Assembly (NCBI RefSeq): GCF_001902145.1
Contig: NZ_MRST01000025.1
Span: 124,001-188,000 of the forward strand
Direction: 5' to 3'
Source: Pseudomonas fluorescens
Lineage (GTDB): Bacteria; Pseudomonadota; Gammaproteobacteria; Pseudomonadales; Pseudomonadaceae
DNA: 64,000 nt
In this document: positions 26,391-35,411 of the stretch, piece after piece
Position numbering within the stretch: position 1 is the first letter of the stretch
Layout of the letters: every line of letters starts with the position of its first letter
Program-made: the position numbers and the translations under genes
The notes under the pieces: model-generated
The model's database searches: none
What the model was told of the DNA's origin: nothing
Seen by the model: only the letters and a program-made list of their open reading frames with translations

Positions 26391-27759
26391 AGGCTGGCGC
26401 TCTTCCAGCAGCCGGTTGCTGGCGCTGTACAGTTCGTTGTTCGTGGCGTGGAGTTGCATCCTCATGGGGGTGCTGTACTACGAGGTCTCAGGCTACCTCA
26501 GCGACTTGTCGCGCCATTCCCTGCTGCAGCGCCAGCATCTTTTCCAGCGTTTCGACGGCGAAGAGCTGGTGGAAGCGCTTACCACCAGCATGACCTTCGA
26601 CATGAAGGGCGTGGACGCCTATGGCCTGTTCGATGAGCAATTTCGCCCCTTGAGCGGGCCGATCCGTGCCGTACCACCCGACCTGCCGCTGGATGGCAAG
26701 ATCCACGCCCTGACCAATTGCGTGCAATCCGATGACCCCAAATTGCCCAAGGACAGCTGCGACGCCGTGGCCACCCACACCGAAGACGGTCGCTGGCTGG
26801 TATTGGTACGCGCCAACGGCTCGTTGTTCGGGGTAACGCGGATCATCTGGCACGCCCTGCTGTGGGCGCTGTCCTTGACCATCATTCCTGGCGCTGCCGG
26901 CTGGCACCTGCTGCGCCGTCGCCCGTTGCGGCGCATTCGCGGGATCCAGGCCAGCGCCGAGGCCATCGTCGCCGGCGACCTCACGCACCGGTTGCCGCTG
27001 TCCAACCGGCGCGACGAGCTGGACATGCTCGCCGCCATCGTCAATGCCATGCTCGACCGCATCGAAAAACTGATGAACGAGGTCAAGGGCGTATGCGACA
27101 ACATCGCCCACGACCTGCGCACCCCGCTCACCCGCTTGCGCGCCCAGCTTTACCGCATCAAGCAACAAGCCGAGGAAGACTCGGCCCACGCGGTAAAGCT
27201 CGATGACGCCATCGCCGAAACCGACACGCTGATGGCGCGTTTTCGCGGGCTGCTGCGCATCTCGGAGCTGGAAGACCACCAGCGCCGTTCTGGCTTCCTG
27301 GTGATGGACCCGCTGCCGTTGCTGCGCGAGCTGCATGATTTTTATCTGCCCCTGGCCGAAGAAGGCGAACTGGAGCTGGTGTTACAGGCGCCTGATTCAC
27401 TGCCGTGGATTACCGGTGACCGTGCGCTGTTATTCGAGGCCCTGGCCAACCTGCTGAGTAATTCGATCAAGTTCACCCCACCCGAGGGCAAGGTGATCCT
27501 GCGGGCAGTCAACGACCTGGGCAGTACGCGCATCGAAGTGCTCGACTCCGGGCCGGGCATTCCGGCTGCCGAGCGCGCGTCGGTGTTCCAGCGTTTCTAT
27601 CGGGTCGATGAGAGTGATCAGCAAGGCGGCTTTGGGCTGGGCCTGTCGATTGTGGCGGCGATCATCAATTTGCATGGCTTCAAGCTGGAGGTCGGCACCA
27701 GTGAGTTGGGCGGCGCCCGCCTGGTGCTGGAATGCCGCCAGCAACTGATGCCGGAATAG
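26368..27759 (+). CDS. Two-component sensor histidine kinase
   Basis: An inner-membrane kinase of 463 residues. TM1 is at about 16-38 (LLALYSSLFVAWSCILMGVLY). A periplasmic sensor of about 120 residues with two Cys follows, then TM2 at about 160-180 (HALLWALSLTIIPGAAGW) and a HAMP linker. The H-box is CDNIAHDLRTPLTRLRAQ (phospho-His), N-box ALANLLSNSIKFTP, G1 LDSGPGIP and G2 GGFGLGLSIV. The ATG lies inside the end of the response regulator gene. The periplasmic domain does not match a sensor type I recognise. It is the partner of the regulator at 25707. Confidence 0.93.
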   Translation: MSLLNPSKGWRSSSSRLLALYSSLFVAWSCILMGVLYYEVSGYLSDLSRHSLLQRQHLFQRFDGEELVEALTTSMTFDMKGVDAYGLFDEQFRPLSGPIRAVPPDLPLDGKIHALTNCVQSDDPKLPKDSCDAVATHTEDGRWLVLVRANGSLFGVTRIIWHALLWALSLTIIPGAAGWHLLRRRPLRRIRGIQASAEAIVAGDLTHRLPLSNRRDELDMLAAIVNAMLDRIEKLMNEVKGVCDNIAHDLRTPLTRLRAQLYRIKQQAEEDSAHAVKLDDAIAETDTLMARFRGLLRISELEDHQRRSGFLVMDPLPLLRELHDFYLPLAEEGELELVLQAPDSLPWITGDRALLFEALANLLSNSIKFTPPEGKVILRAVNDLGSTRIEVLDSGPGIPAAERASVFQRFYRVDESDQQGGFGLGLSIVAAIINLHGFKLEVGTSELGGARLVLECRQQLMPE

Positions 27760-27762
27760 AAC

Positions 27763-27859
27763 GCAGGAGCGAGCTTGCTCGCGAAAAACTCACGGGCACC
27801 GCGTTTATTCAGGAAGCACGCGTTATCGTTGACGTTTTCGCGAGCAAGCTCGCTCCTAC
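27763..27859. repeat. REPIN, GTAGGAGC family
   Basis: The left arm begins GCAGGAGC (T to C change). The right arm ends CTCGCTCCTAC. The interior (CACCGCGTTTATTCAGGAAG, ACGCGTTATCGTTGACG) is almost identical to that of the 22201 element. It starts four bases after the kinase stop codon, in a convergent gap. Confidence 0.9.
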
Positions 27860-27881
27860 ATTCGTATCAAGCCATCTGGCT

Positions 27882-29498
27882 CTATAACACGCTGCCCATG
27901 GCCTTGATCAACACCGGGTCACGCGCATAAATATCCGGCGCGTATACCAGCTCGCCCTGGCGATCCACCTCTACCGTCCAATACCCCAACAGCACCGGTA
28001 CCGGCGTGGCGAGCCTGAATTCATGGGTTTCGCCGGTCGCCAGCAGCTCGTCGGTGCGGGTGCGTTCGGCGGGCGTTACCAGCAGGTCGCGTAATAACAA
28101 CGGTTGTTCGACCCGTACGCACCCCGAGCTGAACGCTCTCGGGCCCTTGGTGAACAACGGCTGGCTGGGGGTGTCGTGCAGGTACACCGAATACGGGTTG
28201 GGGAAACGCATCACGATCTTGCCCAGCGGGTTACGCGGACCGGCCTGTTGACGCAGCAGGATATTGCCGGGGCGTGCCCAGTCGACTTGGTCGGGAGTCA
28301 ACGGGTGACCTTCGGCGTCGAGCACTTGCAGGTTTTGCTGGCGCAGGTAGTCAGGGTTGAGGCGGATGGCGGGCAGCTTGTCCTCGCGCATGATGGTCGG
28401 CGGGATGGTCCAGGTGGGGTTGAGGGTCAGCCGGGTGATGCGCGACTTGAGCAACGGTGTCTGGCGTTCGGCACGGCCCACTTGCAGGCGGGTTTGCCAC
28501 ACCGGGATACCGCTCTGGTACACGCTCAGTTGCGCGGCGGCCACATTGACCACGACGCCTTCAGGCTCCAGGTCCTGGGCCAGCCAGCGGAAGCGCTCCA
28601 GGTTGATGCGCAGTTGCTCACGACGCATCGCCGGGCTGATATTCAGTTCGGCCACGGTGCCGGCGCCGATCACGCCGTCAGCTTGCAACGAGTGGCTGAG
28701 CTGGAAGGCTTTCACCGCCTTGACCAGTTCGCCCTGGTATTGCTTGCCATTGCCGCTGGGCAACTGGGCCAGGTAGCCGCCGCTGTGCAGGCGCCGCGCC
28801 AGTTCCGGCACGCGAGGGTCGTTCATCCCCGGGCGCAACAAGGGGCCACCGGCGACCGGGTCCCAATGGGGCAGCGGTTGCTGGCGCACGCCGGCATAGG
28901 CATTGCGCAGGCTGCGGTACAAATCGGCACTGGGGCGGGCCTGATCGAACGCTTGAGCCATGTCTTGCAGGCCGGTGGCGGCGAACGCCAGTACCTCGGC
29001 GTTAGGATCGCCACTGGGCGGCTGTGAATGCCATAGAGGCTCAAAACGCGATTGCTGCAGGCGCCCGTAATGCAAATCCTGCAGGGCTTGCAGGTACTGC
29101 TGGCTGTTGGCGATATCGCTGCACAGCACGTTGGCCGTGGCATCCGCCGTGGGCAAGCTATAGTGGGTGGGGTCCAGGCCATCGTCGGCAAGCATCAGCA
29201 ACTGGCTGTGCAAGGCTTGCCGGCGTTCGTCAGCCGACCATAGCGGGGCATCGCCCTGCTGCTGGTAAAAGGCTTGCAGGCGCACCAACGCGGCGGCATC
29301 GATACGCGGCGCAAGGTGCGGGCAGACACTGGTCAACTGCGCCAATGCCTGTTGCAGTGGCGCCAGCGCGACCGGTGCAGGGGTGGTGACTGGCAATGGC
29401 TCCACCGGCAGCGTTTCGGCTGTAGCGACCAATGGTGCAACGAGCAGGCAAATGCTCAAGTAACATGCGTGTTTTTTGAACAATTGACTTAGCTCCAC
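27882..29498 (-). CDS. Murein L,D-transpeptidase, YcbB/LdtD-like
   Basis: A periplasmic enzyme of about 538 residues that forms 3-3 peptidoglycan crosslinks. It has an N-terminal signal/anchor (KKHACYLSICLLVAPLVATA) and an LdtD-type scaffold domain (about 60-220). A peptidoglycan-binding repeat lies at about 240-290 (VKAFQLSHSLQADGVIGAGTVAELN). The YkuD catalytic domain (about 320-500) has YLHDTPSQPLF and the catalytic FSSGCVRVEQP. The frame opens with GTG at 29498; a TTG five codons in has GGAG nine bases upstream, so the exact start is uncertain. It is divergent from a second L,D-transpeptidase with only 24 bases between starts. Confidence 0.9.
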   Translation of the reverse strand: MELSQLFKKHACYLSICLLVAPLVATAETLPVEPLPVTTPAPVALAPLQQALAQLTSVCPHLAPRIDAAALVRLQAFYQQQGDAPLWSADERRQALHSQLLMLADDGLDPTHYSLPTADATANVLCSDIANSQQYLQALQDLHYGRLQQSRFEPLWHSQPPSGDPNAEVLAFAATGLQDMAQAFDQARPSADLYRSLRNAYAGVRQQPLPHWDPVAGGPLLRPGMNDPRVPELARRLHSGGYLAQLPSGNGKQYQGELVKAVKAFQLSHSLQADGVIGAGTVAELNISPAMRREQLRINLERFRWLAQDLEPEGVVVNVAAAQLSVYQSGIPVWQTRLQVGRAERQTPLLKSRITRLTLNPTWTIPPTIMREDKLPAIRLNPDYLRQQNLQVLDAEGHPLTPDQVDWARPGNILLRQQAGPRNPLGKIVMRFPNPYSVYLHDTPSQPLFTKGPRAFSSGCVRVEQPLLLRDLLVTPAERTRTDELLATGETHEFRLATPVPVLLGYWTVEVDRQGELVYAPDIYARDPVLIKAMGSVL

Positions 29499-29522
29499 TC
29501 CACAGCGGGGACTCGACTGTAG

Positions 29523-30251
29523 ATGCTGACTTTTATACGCCTGCTCAGGCTAACCAGCCTGGGCTTGATCACTGGGTGCCTGGCTTTATTGAGCAATGTT
29601 GCGCTCGCCGCCAATGGCACCTCTCCTTCCCTGTATAGCAGCCTGGCGCGCTCGGCTCCAGAACTCAATCCCACCGTGCTCAAAAGCGCCCTGAGCGCCG
29701 TGCAGTGCGCGGTCAATAACGGCGAGGAACGTTCCGATCGCCTAGCGGTTATTGACTACTCCCAGCCCTCGACCGCCCGTCGCCTGTGGATCTTCGACCT
29801 GCGTAAACAGACCCTGGTATTGCGCGACCTGGTGGCCCACGGTGCCAAGTCCGGGGAAAACTTCGCCACTCAGTTCTCCAACCTTGAAGGCAGCCACCAG
29901 TCGAGCCTGGGGTTGTTCCGCACCCAGGAAAGCTACCTGGGCGCCCATGGCTACTCGCTGCGCATGGACGGCCTGGAGCCTGGCTTCAATGACCTGGCCC
30001 GCGACCGCGCCATCGTGATTCATGCTGCCGACTACGTCAGCCCCTTGTGGAGCAAGCGCGAAGGCCGCATCGGCCGCAGCCAGGGTTGCCCGGCCGTGCG
30101 CCCGCAAGTTGCCCGTCAAGTGGTGGACAAGCTCAAGGACGGGCAGTTCATGTTTTCGTGGTACCCCGACCAGCGCTGGCTGAAGTCATCGACCTACCTC
30201 AATTGCAAACCCCAACAGGTGGCGAGTAGTCGTACAATCCGTGGCGGATAG
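29523..30251 (+). CDS. Exported L,D-transpeptidase catalytic domain protein (YkuD_2 type)
   Basis: A 242-residue secreted protein with a signal peptide (MLTFIRLLRLTSLGLITGC, cleaved after ALA at about 29). The catalytic region has AIVIHAADYVSP (His) and GRSQGCPAVRP (nucleophile Cys) in the order of the YkuD_2 (PF13645) family. It probably edits or crosslinks peptidoglycan or is a related peptidase; its substrate is not known. It faces the YcbB-like gene, suggesting shared regulation. The Shine-Dalgarno sequence is weak. The creatininase gene follows 30 bp later on the same strand. Confidence 0.82.
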   Translation: MLTFIRLLRLTSLGLITGCLALLSNVALAANGTSPSLYSSLARSAPELNPTVLKSALSAVQCAVNNGEERSDRLAVIDYSQPSTARRLWIFDLRKQTLVLRDLVAHGAKSGENFATQFSNLEGSHQSSLGLFRTQESYLGAHGYSLRMDGLEPGFNDLARDRAIVIHAADYVSPLWSKREGRIGRSQGCPAVRPQVARQVVDKLKDGQFMFSWYPDQRWLKSSTYLNCKPQQVASSRTIRGG

Positions 30252-30281
30252 CCTGTCCCCATAGATAAAAGAGAGCGTCGC

Positions 30282-31028
30282 ATGCTTCTACACACCTCCA
30301 CCTGGATCGAAATCGGGCAGTTCCTGGAACGCAGCCGCACGGTGGTGATTCCCATCGGTTCCAACGAGCAACATGGCCCCACCGGCCTGTTGGGCACTGA
30401 CTGGATGTGCCCGGAGATCATCGCCCACCACGCCCAGAAGCACGCCGATATCCTGGTCGGCCCGACCTTCAATATCGGCATGGCCCAACACCACCTGGGC
30501 TTTCCCGGCACCATCTCCCTGCGCCCTTCCACCTTTATCGCCGCGATTGGCGACTGGGTGCGCTCGTTGGCCGGGCATGGTTTCGAAAAGATCCTGTTCC
30601 TGAACGGCCACGGCGGCAACATCGCCACGATTGAAGCGGCGTTCTCCGAGCTGTACGCCGAAGCCAGCTTCGCCCGCCGCCCGGCCGGGTTCGCGCTGAA
30701 GCTGGTGAACTGGTGGGACCTGGAAGGCGTCACTGACCTGGCCCAGCGTCAATTCCCGGTCGGGCATGGCAGCCACGCCACGCCGTCGGAAATTGCCGTG
30801 ACGCAGTGGGCGTATCCGGACTCGATCAAGTCTGCCGAGTACTCACCGCAAATCGCCAACACCGGGCCAATCCGCGAAGCGCTGGACTTCCGCGCGCGCT
30901 TCCCTGATGGCCGCATGGGCTCAGACCCGGCGTTGGCCACGGTGGAGAAAGGCGGTGAGTTGGTGGCGTTGGCGGCGCAGGGATTGGTCAAGACCGTCGA
31001 CAGCTTCAGCAACGAAGCCAAGCCCTGA
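30282..31028 (+). CDS. Creatininase family protein (metal-dependent amidohydrolase)
   Basis: A 248-residue cytoplasmic protein of the creatinine amidohydrolase family. Metal-binding motifs are IPIGSNEQHGP (Glu/His), LGTDWMCPEI (Asp), NGHGGN (His) and a later HGSHATPSE Glu. GAGAG upstream at seven-base spacing supports the ATG. The family includes creatininase, mycofactocin MftE and riboflavin-pathway FAPy deformylases, so the substrate cannot be named. No creatine genes are nearby. It may be co-transcribed with the upstream L,D-transpeptidase. Confidence 0.88.
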   Translation: MLLHTSTWIEIGQFLERSRTVVIPIGSNEQHGPTGLLGTDWMCPEIIAHHAQKHADILVGPTFNIGMAQHHLGFPGTISLRPSTFIAAIGDWVRSLAGHGFEKILFLNGHGGNIATIEAAFSELYAEASFARRPAGFALKLVNWWDLEGVTDLAQRQFPVGHGSHATPSEIAVTQWAYPDSIKSAEYSPQIANTGPIREALDFRARFPDGRMGSDPALATVEKGGELVALAAQGLVKTVDSFSNEAKP

Positions 31029-31049
31029 TCCAAATGGGGCCAATACCCT

Positions 31050-31147
31050 GTAGGAGCGAGCTTGCTCGCGAAAGACGTCAACGATAACGCGCGCTCCCCG
31101 AATAAACGCGGCGCCTATGAGTTTTTCGCGAGCAAGCTCGCTCCTAC
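31050..31147. repeat. REPIN, GTAGGAGC family, interior in reverse orientation
   Basis: Arms as in the other members. The interior begins GACGTCAACGATAACGCG and later has GAATAAACGCGG, the reverse complement of the interior at 22201 and 27763. The whole element is therefore inserted the other way round. It lies in a convergent gap. Confidence 0.92.
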
Positions 31148-31199
31148 AGGGTGTCAGAGGTTGCCCCCGCCCACATTTGGGTTTGCGTTGTGCCTGGGT

Positions 31200-31541
31200 T
31201 TATTTGCAATCCTGCGCGGCCTGCTCCAGTCGCGATGGCTTGATCGCCGAAGCCAACGGCTTGCGCTCATACAGGAACACCTTGGTGCCGTCCTGGGACT
31301 TGTAGGCCTCCAGCACATCATCGGCGGCAATCTTGCTGGTCAACAGCACCTTGGCATGGCGCGAGTTCTGGGTGACGGTCGAGGTAATGCCGTGCTTTTC
31401 CAGCGTGGGCAATACGCATTGCACATAGCCGTCGGGGGTCTTGTTGGTTTGCAGGGTCAGTGATGGGGCATTGGGCGCCGTGATACAGCCGGTCAGCAAT
31501 AACGAAGCACAAGCCAGGGCCGGGGCGAAGAAAGAGCGCAT
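31200..31541 (-). CDS. Small lipoprotein, unknown function
   Basis: A 113-residue protein with lipoprotein signal MRSFFAPALACASLLLTGC (lipobox LLTGC, then ITAP). The mature part (TPDGYVQCVLPTLEKHGITSTVTQNSRHAKVLL, shortened here to GYVQCVLPTLEKHG) has two further Cys, one at the C-terminal end. The ATG at 31541 is preferred because AGGA is six bases before it, whereas it abuts the ATG two codons upstream. No family recognised. Confidence 0.7.
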   Translation of the reverse strand: MRSFFAPALACASLLLTGCITAPNAPSLTLQTNKTPDGYVQCVLPTLEKHGITSTVTQNSRHAKVLLTSKIAADDVLEAYKSQDGTKVFLYERKPLASAIKPSRLEQAAQDCK

Positions 31542-31586
31542 AAACATTCCTGAAAATAACCAATAGGGTTCACAACCATTCGCGGG

Positions 31587-32231
31587 TCAACCTGCGCGAA
31601 CCAGGGCCTTGAGCGACGCATCGAACTGCTTCAGGGCATCTTGCTGTACATCGCGTTGTTGCTCGATCAGTGCAGCAATCTCCGGCGCCGCCTTGTCATG
31701 CACCCACACTGACGGCACGTGCTTGCCCACCGAGCCTTCGGCCTTGGCGATAAATTGCAGGTTCGCGTCGTAGAAGCGTGCGACAAAGCGTGCTTCGACC
31801 CGGTCATTACGCTGGGTCAGCAATTGGTTATGGGCATCGAGCACCACCACCACATCCGGGTGCGCCTGCACCAGGGCATCCAGGCTGCTATAGACCGTCA
31901 CCGAGAGAAAAGCGCCCTGCAACGAGTGCATCAACCAGTCGATCGCCAGTTCCGGGTCGGAGCTGTTGACGAACGCCTCGCGAATCCGCCCATCCAGGGC
32001 GTCCTTGGCGCCGTTCAGCGCCATGGCGTGGTAGCGTTCAAGGTAGCTGAGGTTGTCGCGGGTGTTTTCACTGAACAACACCCCCACCGACTGGGCACGC
32101 TGCAGGGAGTCTACGCTACCCACCAGTGGCAGCAAATGGCCTGTACGCACTTCATCGGCCATCGCCGGGGTGGTCATGACCGCGGTGCCCAGCATCAGGG
32201 CCATCAAAGCCAACTGGATAATCGTCCTCAT
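31587..32231 (-). CDS. Exported hypothetical protein, 214 residues
   Basis: It starts MRTIIQLALMALMLGTAVMTTPAMA, a clear Sec signal. The mature protein has a repeated charged helical pattern and a possible ATP-grasp-free alpha/beta middle (VYSSLDALVQAHPDVVVVLDAHNQLL). I know no named family. AAGGA lies nine bases before the ATG at 32231. It is upstream of the small lipoprotein (gap 45 bp), so the two may form an envelope operon. Confidence 0.65.
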   Translation of the reverse strand: MRTIIQLALMALMLGTAVMTTPAMADEVRTGHLLPLVGSVDSLQRAQSVGVLFSENTRDNLSYLERYHAMALNGAKDALDGRIREAFVNSSDPELAIDWLMHSLQGAFLSVTVYSSLDALVQAHPDVVVVLDAHNQLLTQRNDRVEARFVARFYDANLQFIAKAEGSVGKHVPSVWVHDKAAPEIAALIEQQRDVQQDALKQFDASLKALVRAG

Positions 32232-32369
32232 CGCGCATTTTCCTTGGGCTGCGTCTCGATGTGCAGATTCTGCGCGTCTGGCGAAAAAACAGAACTTGTG
32301 ATCCTTGATGGTGACTATCATTTGAACCGATAGTGTCAGGCCGCCCATAAAATCTATAAGGACCCCGCC

Positions 32370-32657
32370 ATGAAGCCCTACCAGAAAATCTTCGATCGTA
32401 TCCGCGAGGCAGTACTGCCAGAGTTTCGCGAGCGAGTCGCCGACTACCTGGTCGAGTACGAAACCGTGCTGCTGGACTCACACGCCGACGCCGCAAAAGG
32501 CAGCGCCAGCGCCGAGCAACTGCGCGGCTACTTGCGCGGCTTGAACACCATGCGCGTGCTGGGCATGGCCGATTGGGAAGACCTCGACCGGCGTGTTGCC
32601 CAGCAGGCAGAGCAGCTAGAGCGCGGGCCGTCGCAGCTCGACCCACTCGCGCACTGA
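32370..32657 (+). CDS. Hypothetical protein, 95 residues, helical
   Basis: A cytoplasmic, highly charged, mostly helical protein (MKPYQKIFDRIREAVLPEF; later YLRGLNTMRVLGMADWEDLD). AGGA lies about ten bases upstream. Its last 42 bases overlap the converging GST gene. No family recognised. Confidence 0.6.
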   Translation: MKPYQKIFDRIREAVLPEFRERVADYLVEYETVLLDSHADAAKGSASAEQLRGYLRGLNTMRVLGMADWEDLDRRVAQQAEQLERGPSQLDPLAH

Positions 32658-33248
32658 CGGCCGCTGCCATTGGCGTTGCGCGTAGGCCACCAGTTGCGCT
32701 GGCACGGCGTCACCGTTGAGGATCAGGCGATTGAGCATCACCGCCAGGTCCACATCGGCAATCGACCACTGGCCGCACAGGTACTCGCGGTTATCCGCCA
32801 GCAAGGCTTGCGCCGCGCTGATCAACTTGGTCGCGGCGGCTTGAGCCTCTGCTGACAACGGCGGCCTCTTCTGCCCGCAGAACACCACCAGCGTCGAGCG
32901 CTCCTGGCGAATCGGCAGCAGGTCGCTGCGCAGCCACGCCTGGACCTGTCGCGCCCTCGCCCGCTGCTGCACATCCGCCGGGTAAACGCTGGTCTCGGGG
33001 TAGGCCTGGTCCAGGTACTCCGTGATGGCCGAAGACTCCGACAGCGCAAAATCACCGTCCAGCAGGGTCGGCACTCGCTGGGTCAGGGAGCGTCGGGCGA
33101 AATCTGCCGCCTGGTTTTGCCCGGCATCGAGGTCCAGGGCGAGGGTCTCGAACGCCAGGCCTTTTTCGCGCAAGGCGACAAACACCGACATGGCATAGGG
33201 GCTGGTGAACAGCGAATCAACGTAGAGGTGCAGCGGGCCTTGGCTCAT
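32616..33248 (-). CDS. Glutathione S-transferase, YfcF-like
   Basis: A 210-residue GST. The thioredoxin-like N-domain (2-80) starts LHLYVDSLFTSPYAMSVFVAL, with the glutathione-binding region RVPTLLDGDFALSESSAITEYLD. The helical C-domain (90-205) has WSIADVDLAVMLNRLILNGD. The ATG at 33248 has AGGAG seven bases upstream. The pattern SPYAMSVFVALREKGL resembles E. coli YfcF. Substrate unknown. It overlaps the 3' end of the gene at 32370 on the other strand. Confidence 0.88.
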   Translation of the reverse strand: MSQGPLHLYVDSLFTSPYAMSVFVALREKGLAFETLALDLDAGQNQAADFARRSLTQRVPTLLDGDFALSESSAITEYLDQAYPETSVYPADVQQRARARQVQAWLRSDLLPIRQERSTLVVFCGQKRPPLSAEAQAAATKLISAAQALLADNREYLCGQWSIADVDLAVMLNRLILNGDAVPAQLVAYAQRQWQRPSVREWVELRRPAL

Positions 33249-33394
33249 GGGCAATCTCCTGGGGTGAGGCATCACGCTACGAGATCCGGGCCGATAAAGA
33301 CAATGCAGGGTTTTTATGGGGGCATTCCTGGCAGGAATAGCGCGGCTAGTGGCAATATTATGGCTCCCGCTGATTTTCAAGGAAGGAACAGCAC

Positions 33395-34834
33395 ATGAGA
33401 CAAGCAGTTGTGGTTATCCACGGCATCGGCGAGCAGCGCCCAATGGACACCTTGCGCGGCTTTGTCGAAGCGATGATCCCCACGGACACCCCCGATGGCA
33501 CACCTCTGTACTGGAGCAAGCCGGATCGGCTGTCGCGCAACTTCGACCTGCGCGTACTGAAGGCCTCGGGCCGTACCTCGACGGATTTCTATGAGTACTA
33601 CTGGGCCCACAAGATGCAGGGCACCAAGTTCGGCCATCTGCTGGGCTGGCTGTGGGACATCTTCAAGCGCCCGCGTCGCGACATTCCCGAGGCCATCGTG
33701 CCGATCTGGCGCAGCACGCGCTGGACGGTGCTGGTGTTATTGCTGCTGGTTGCCAGCGGTACATTGGCCACGGCCTGGGGCCAATTGCCCCCCAACGACA
33801 ACCCCTTCGCGCTGATACCCCTGCTGCTCGCGGCCATGGGACTGGGGCTGCGCTATTCGGCGCTGGCCTACCTGGGAGACGCCGCACGCTACCTCAGCCC
33901 CAACCCGCAGAACGTGATGGTGCGCGAGCAGATCCGTGCTGACGGTGTCGACCTGCTGCGTGCCCTGCATAACAAGGGCGACTACGAGCGCATCATCGTC
34001 GTGGGTCACAGCCTGGGCAGTGTGATTGCCTATGACATCGTCGGCTACCTCTGGCATGAATACCACGACCAACTGACCCAACTGACCCCCAGCAACCGTG
34101 AGCTGGCGGCCCGTTATGCCAACCGCGAACCGCTGCAACCGGTGGTCAAGGATGCCCTGCCCGCTGCCGGCGCCTTGCTGGACGGCAGCCTAAGCAGCCT
34201 GTTGAATTTTCGTCAGCAACAGACCGAAGCTTTTGCCGAACAGCGCGGCCTGGGCAACCTGTGGCGCATCACCGACCTGGTCACGGTCGGCAGCCCGATG
34301 GCCCACGCCAGCCTGTTGCTGGGCCGCAGCGTCAGTGACTTCAAGCAGCGCATGGAACGCCGCGAAGCCCCGGCCTGCCCGCCCACCGAAGATACCCAAG
34401 GCTATGGCTACAACGCCCGCCAGCCGCTGATGCTCGGCCAAAAGCCCTTCACCCCGCACTACCTGCACCATGCTGCGGCCTTCGCCGTTACGCGCTGGAC
34501 CAACCTGTACTTCCCTGCCGCCTTCGGGTTGTTCGGCGACATCGTCGGCGGCCCGGTCAAGCCGGTGATGGGCTGTGGCGTGCTGGACTTGCCGGTGACC
34601 GTGGGCAACGGCAAAGGCTGGCTGGCCAAATCCTGGTTTAGCCACACGCACTATTGGAGCGAACGCGGCGGTGCCCAGGGTTACCTCGACGCATTGGGCA
34701 AGGATGAACAGGCGATCACCCAGGGCCCGCGCCCCTCAGCCACTGAAGCGTTGCGTTGGGCAATAGACCTCAAGGGGGTGCGGCGGTTTCGCCGTGTCGG
34801 CACCCAGCAGAGCCTGGCGCCAGAGCACGCCTAA
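33395..34834 (+). CDS. Membrane-associated alpha/beta hydrolase (lipase-like)
   Basis: A 479-residue protein with an N-terminal strand VVVIHGIGEQRPMDTLRGF typical of lipase-like hydrolases. Two hydrophobic segments follow at about 110-127 (WTVLVLLLLVASGTLATAW) and 135-150 (ALIPLLLAAMGLGL). The nucleophile elbow is VVGHSLGSVIAYDIVGY at about 205 (catalytic Ser). The rest contains a possible acid/His region near VTVGSPMAHASLL and FSHTHYWS. No classical secretion signal is seen. AGGAA lies upstream of the ATG. Substrate unknown. It converges with the DUF924 gene, overlapping by four bases. Confidence 0.8.
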   Translation: MRQAVVVIHGIGEQRPMDTLRGFVEAMIPTDTPDGTPLYWSKPDRLSRNFDLRVLKASGRTSTDFYEYYWAHKMQGTKFGHLLGWLWDIFKRPRRDIPEAIVPIWRSTRWTVLVLLLLVASGTLATAWGQLPPNDNPFALIPLLLAAMGLGLRYSALAYLGDAARYLSPNPQNVMVREQIRADGVDLLRALHNKGDYERIIVVGHSLGSVIAYDIVGYLWHEYHDQLTQLTPSNRELAARYANREPLQPVVKDALPAAGALLDGSLSSLLNFRQQQTEAFAEQRGLGNLWRITDLVTVGSPMAHASLLLGRSVSDFKQRMERREAPACPPTEDTQGYGYNARQPLMLGQKPFTPHYLHHAAAFAVTRWTNLYFPAAFGLFGDIVGGPVKPVMGCGVLDLPVTVGNGKGWLAKSWFSHTHYWSERGGAQGYLDALGKDEQAITQGPRPSATEALRWAIDLKGVRRFRRVGTQQSLAPEHA

Positions 34835-35382
34835 CCAGCGAAGCCACCGGCCTTGAGGAAGGCGAGTTCTTCATCGGTGCTCGTCCTGCCCAACACCCCA
34901 TTACGATGGGGAAACCGCCCGAACCGCTCAATGATATCGGCATGCTCCTTGGCCCAGTGGTAGGTGCTGGCATCCAACTGCTGGTTCAGGGCCAGGGAGC
35001 GTTGCTGGTCCTGCGGGTCTTCCGAATGTTCAAAAGGCAAATAGCAGAACGCACGCAACTGAGGTTCAACCTGTTGATCCAATCCCGCGTCCACCATCTT
35101 TCGCGCATACAACCGCGCCAGCGGGTCGGTGGCGAACATATGCGCCGTGCCGCGAAAGGCGTTGCGCGGGTACTGGTCCAGCAAAATCAATAACGCCAGC
35201 GCGCCATCCGCGGTGGTCATCCAATCTTCGAGTTCACGCCGTGCCGCTTGCATATGGGTGGCGTGGAAGCTGTCACGAAAGGCCGCATCGAACGCCTCGT
35301 CCTTGGCGAACCAACGCTTGGACCCCGCCTGTTTCCAGAACGCGATTACGGCTTCGGCCGGTTGTGGGGTCATGCTTATCAT
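34831..35382 (-). CDS. DUF924 family protein
   Basis: A 183-residue soluble helical protein matching DUF924: VIAFWKQAGSKRWFAKDEAFDAAFR at the N-terminus, LILLDQYPRNAFRGTAHMFATDPLAR in the middle, and AFCYLPFEHSEDPQDQQRS then FGRFPHRNGVLGR at the end. The function is not established. GAGG five bases before the ATG at 35382 supports it; an ATG three codons later is possible. It is divergent from the DUF1624 gene (62 bp apart), with a palindrome between them. Confidence 0.88.
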   Translation of the reverse strand: MISMTPQPAEAVIAFWKQAGSKRWFAKDEAFDAAFRDSFHATHMQAARRELEDWMTTADGALALLILLDQYPRNAFRGTAHMFATDPLARLYARKMVDAGLDQQVEPQLRAFCYLPFEHSEDPQDQQRSLALNQQLDASTYHWAKEHADIIERFGRFPHRNGVLGRTSTDEELAFLKAGGFAG

Positions 35383-35398
35383 CAGCGCCTCGCTTAAT

Positions 35399-35411
35399 GT
35401 TATAGAATAAC
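35399..35411. promoter_or_regulatory. Zur-box-like palindrome between DUF924 and DUF1624 genes
   Basis: GTTATA-GA-ATAAC has perfect five-base arms. The left flank extends to AATGTTATA, matching the left half of the enterobacterial/pseudomonad Zur operator (AATGTTATA-N-TATAACATT); the right half matches less well. It is 33 bp before the DUF1624 ATG, a position overlapping a promoter. Zur binding is an inference. Confidence 0.4.
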
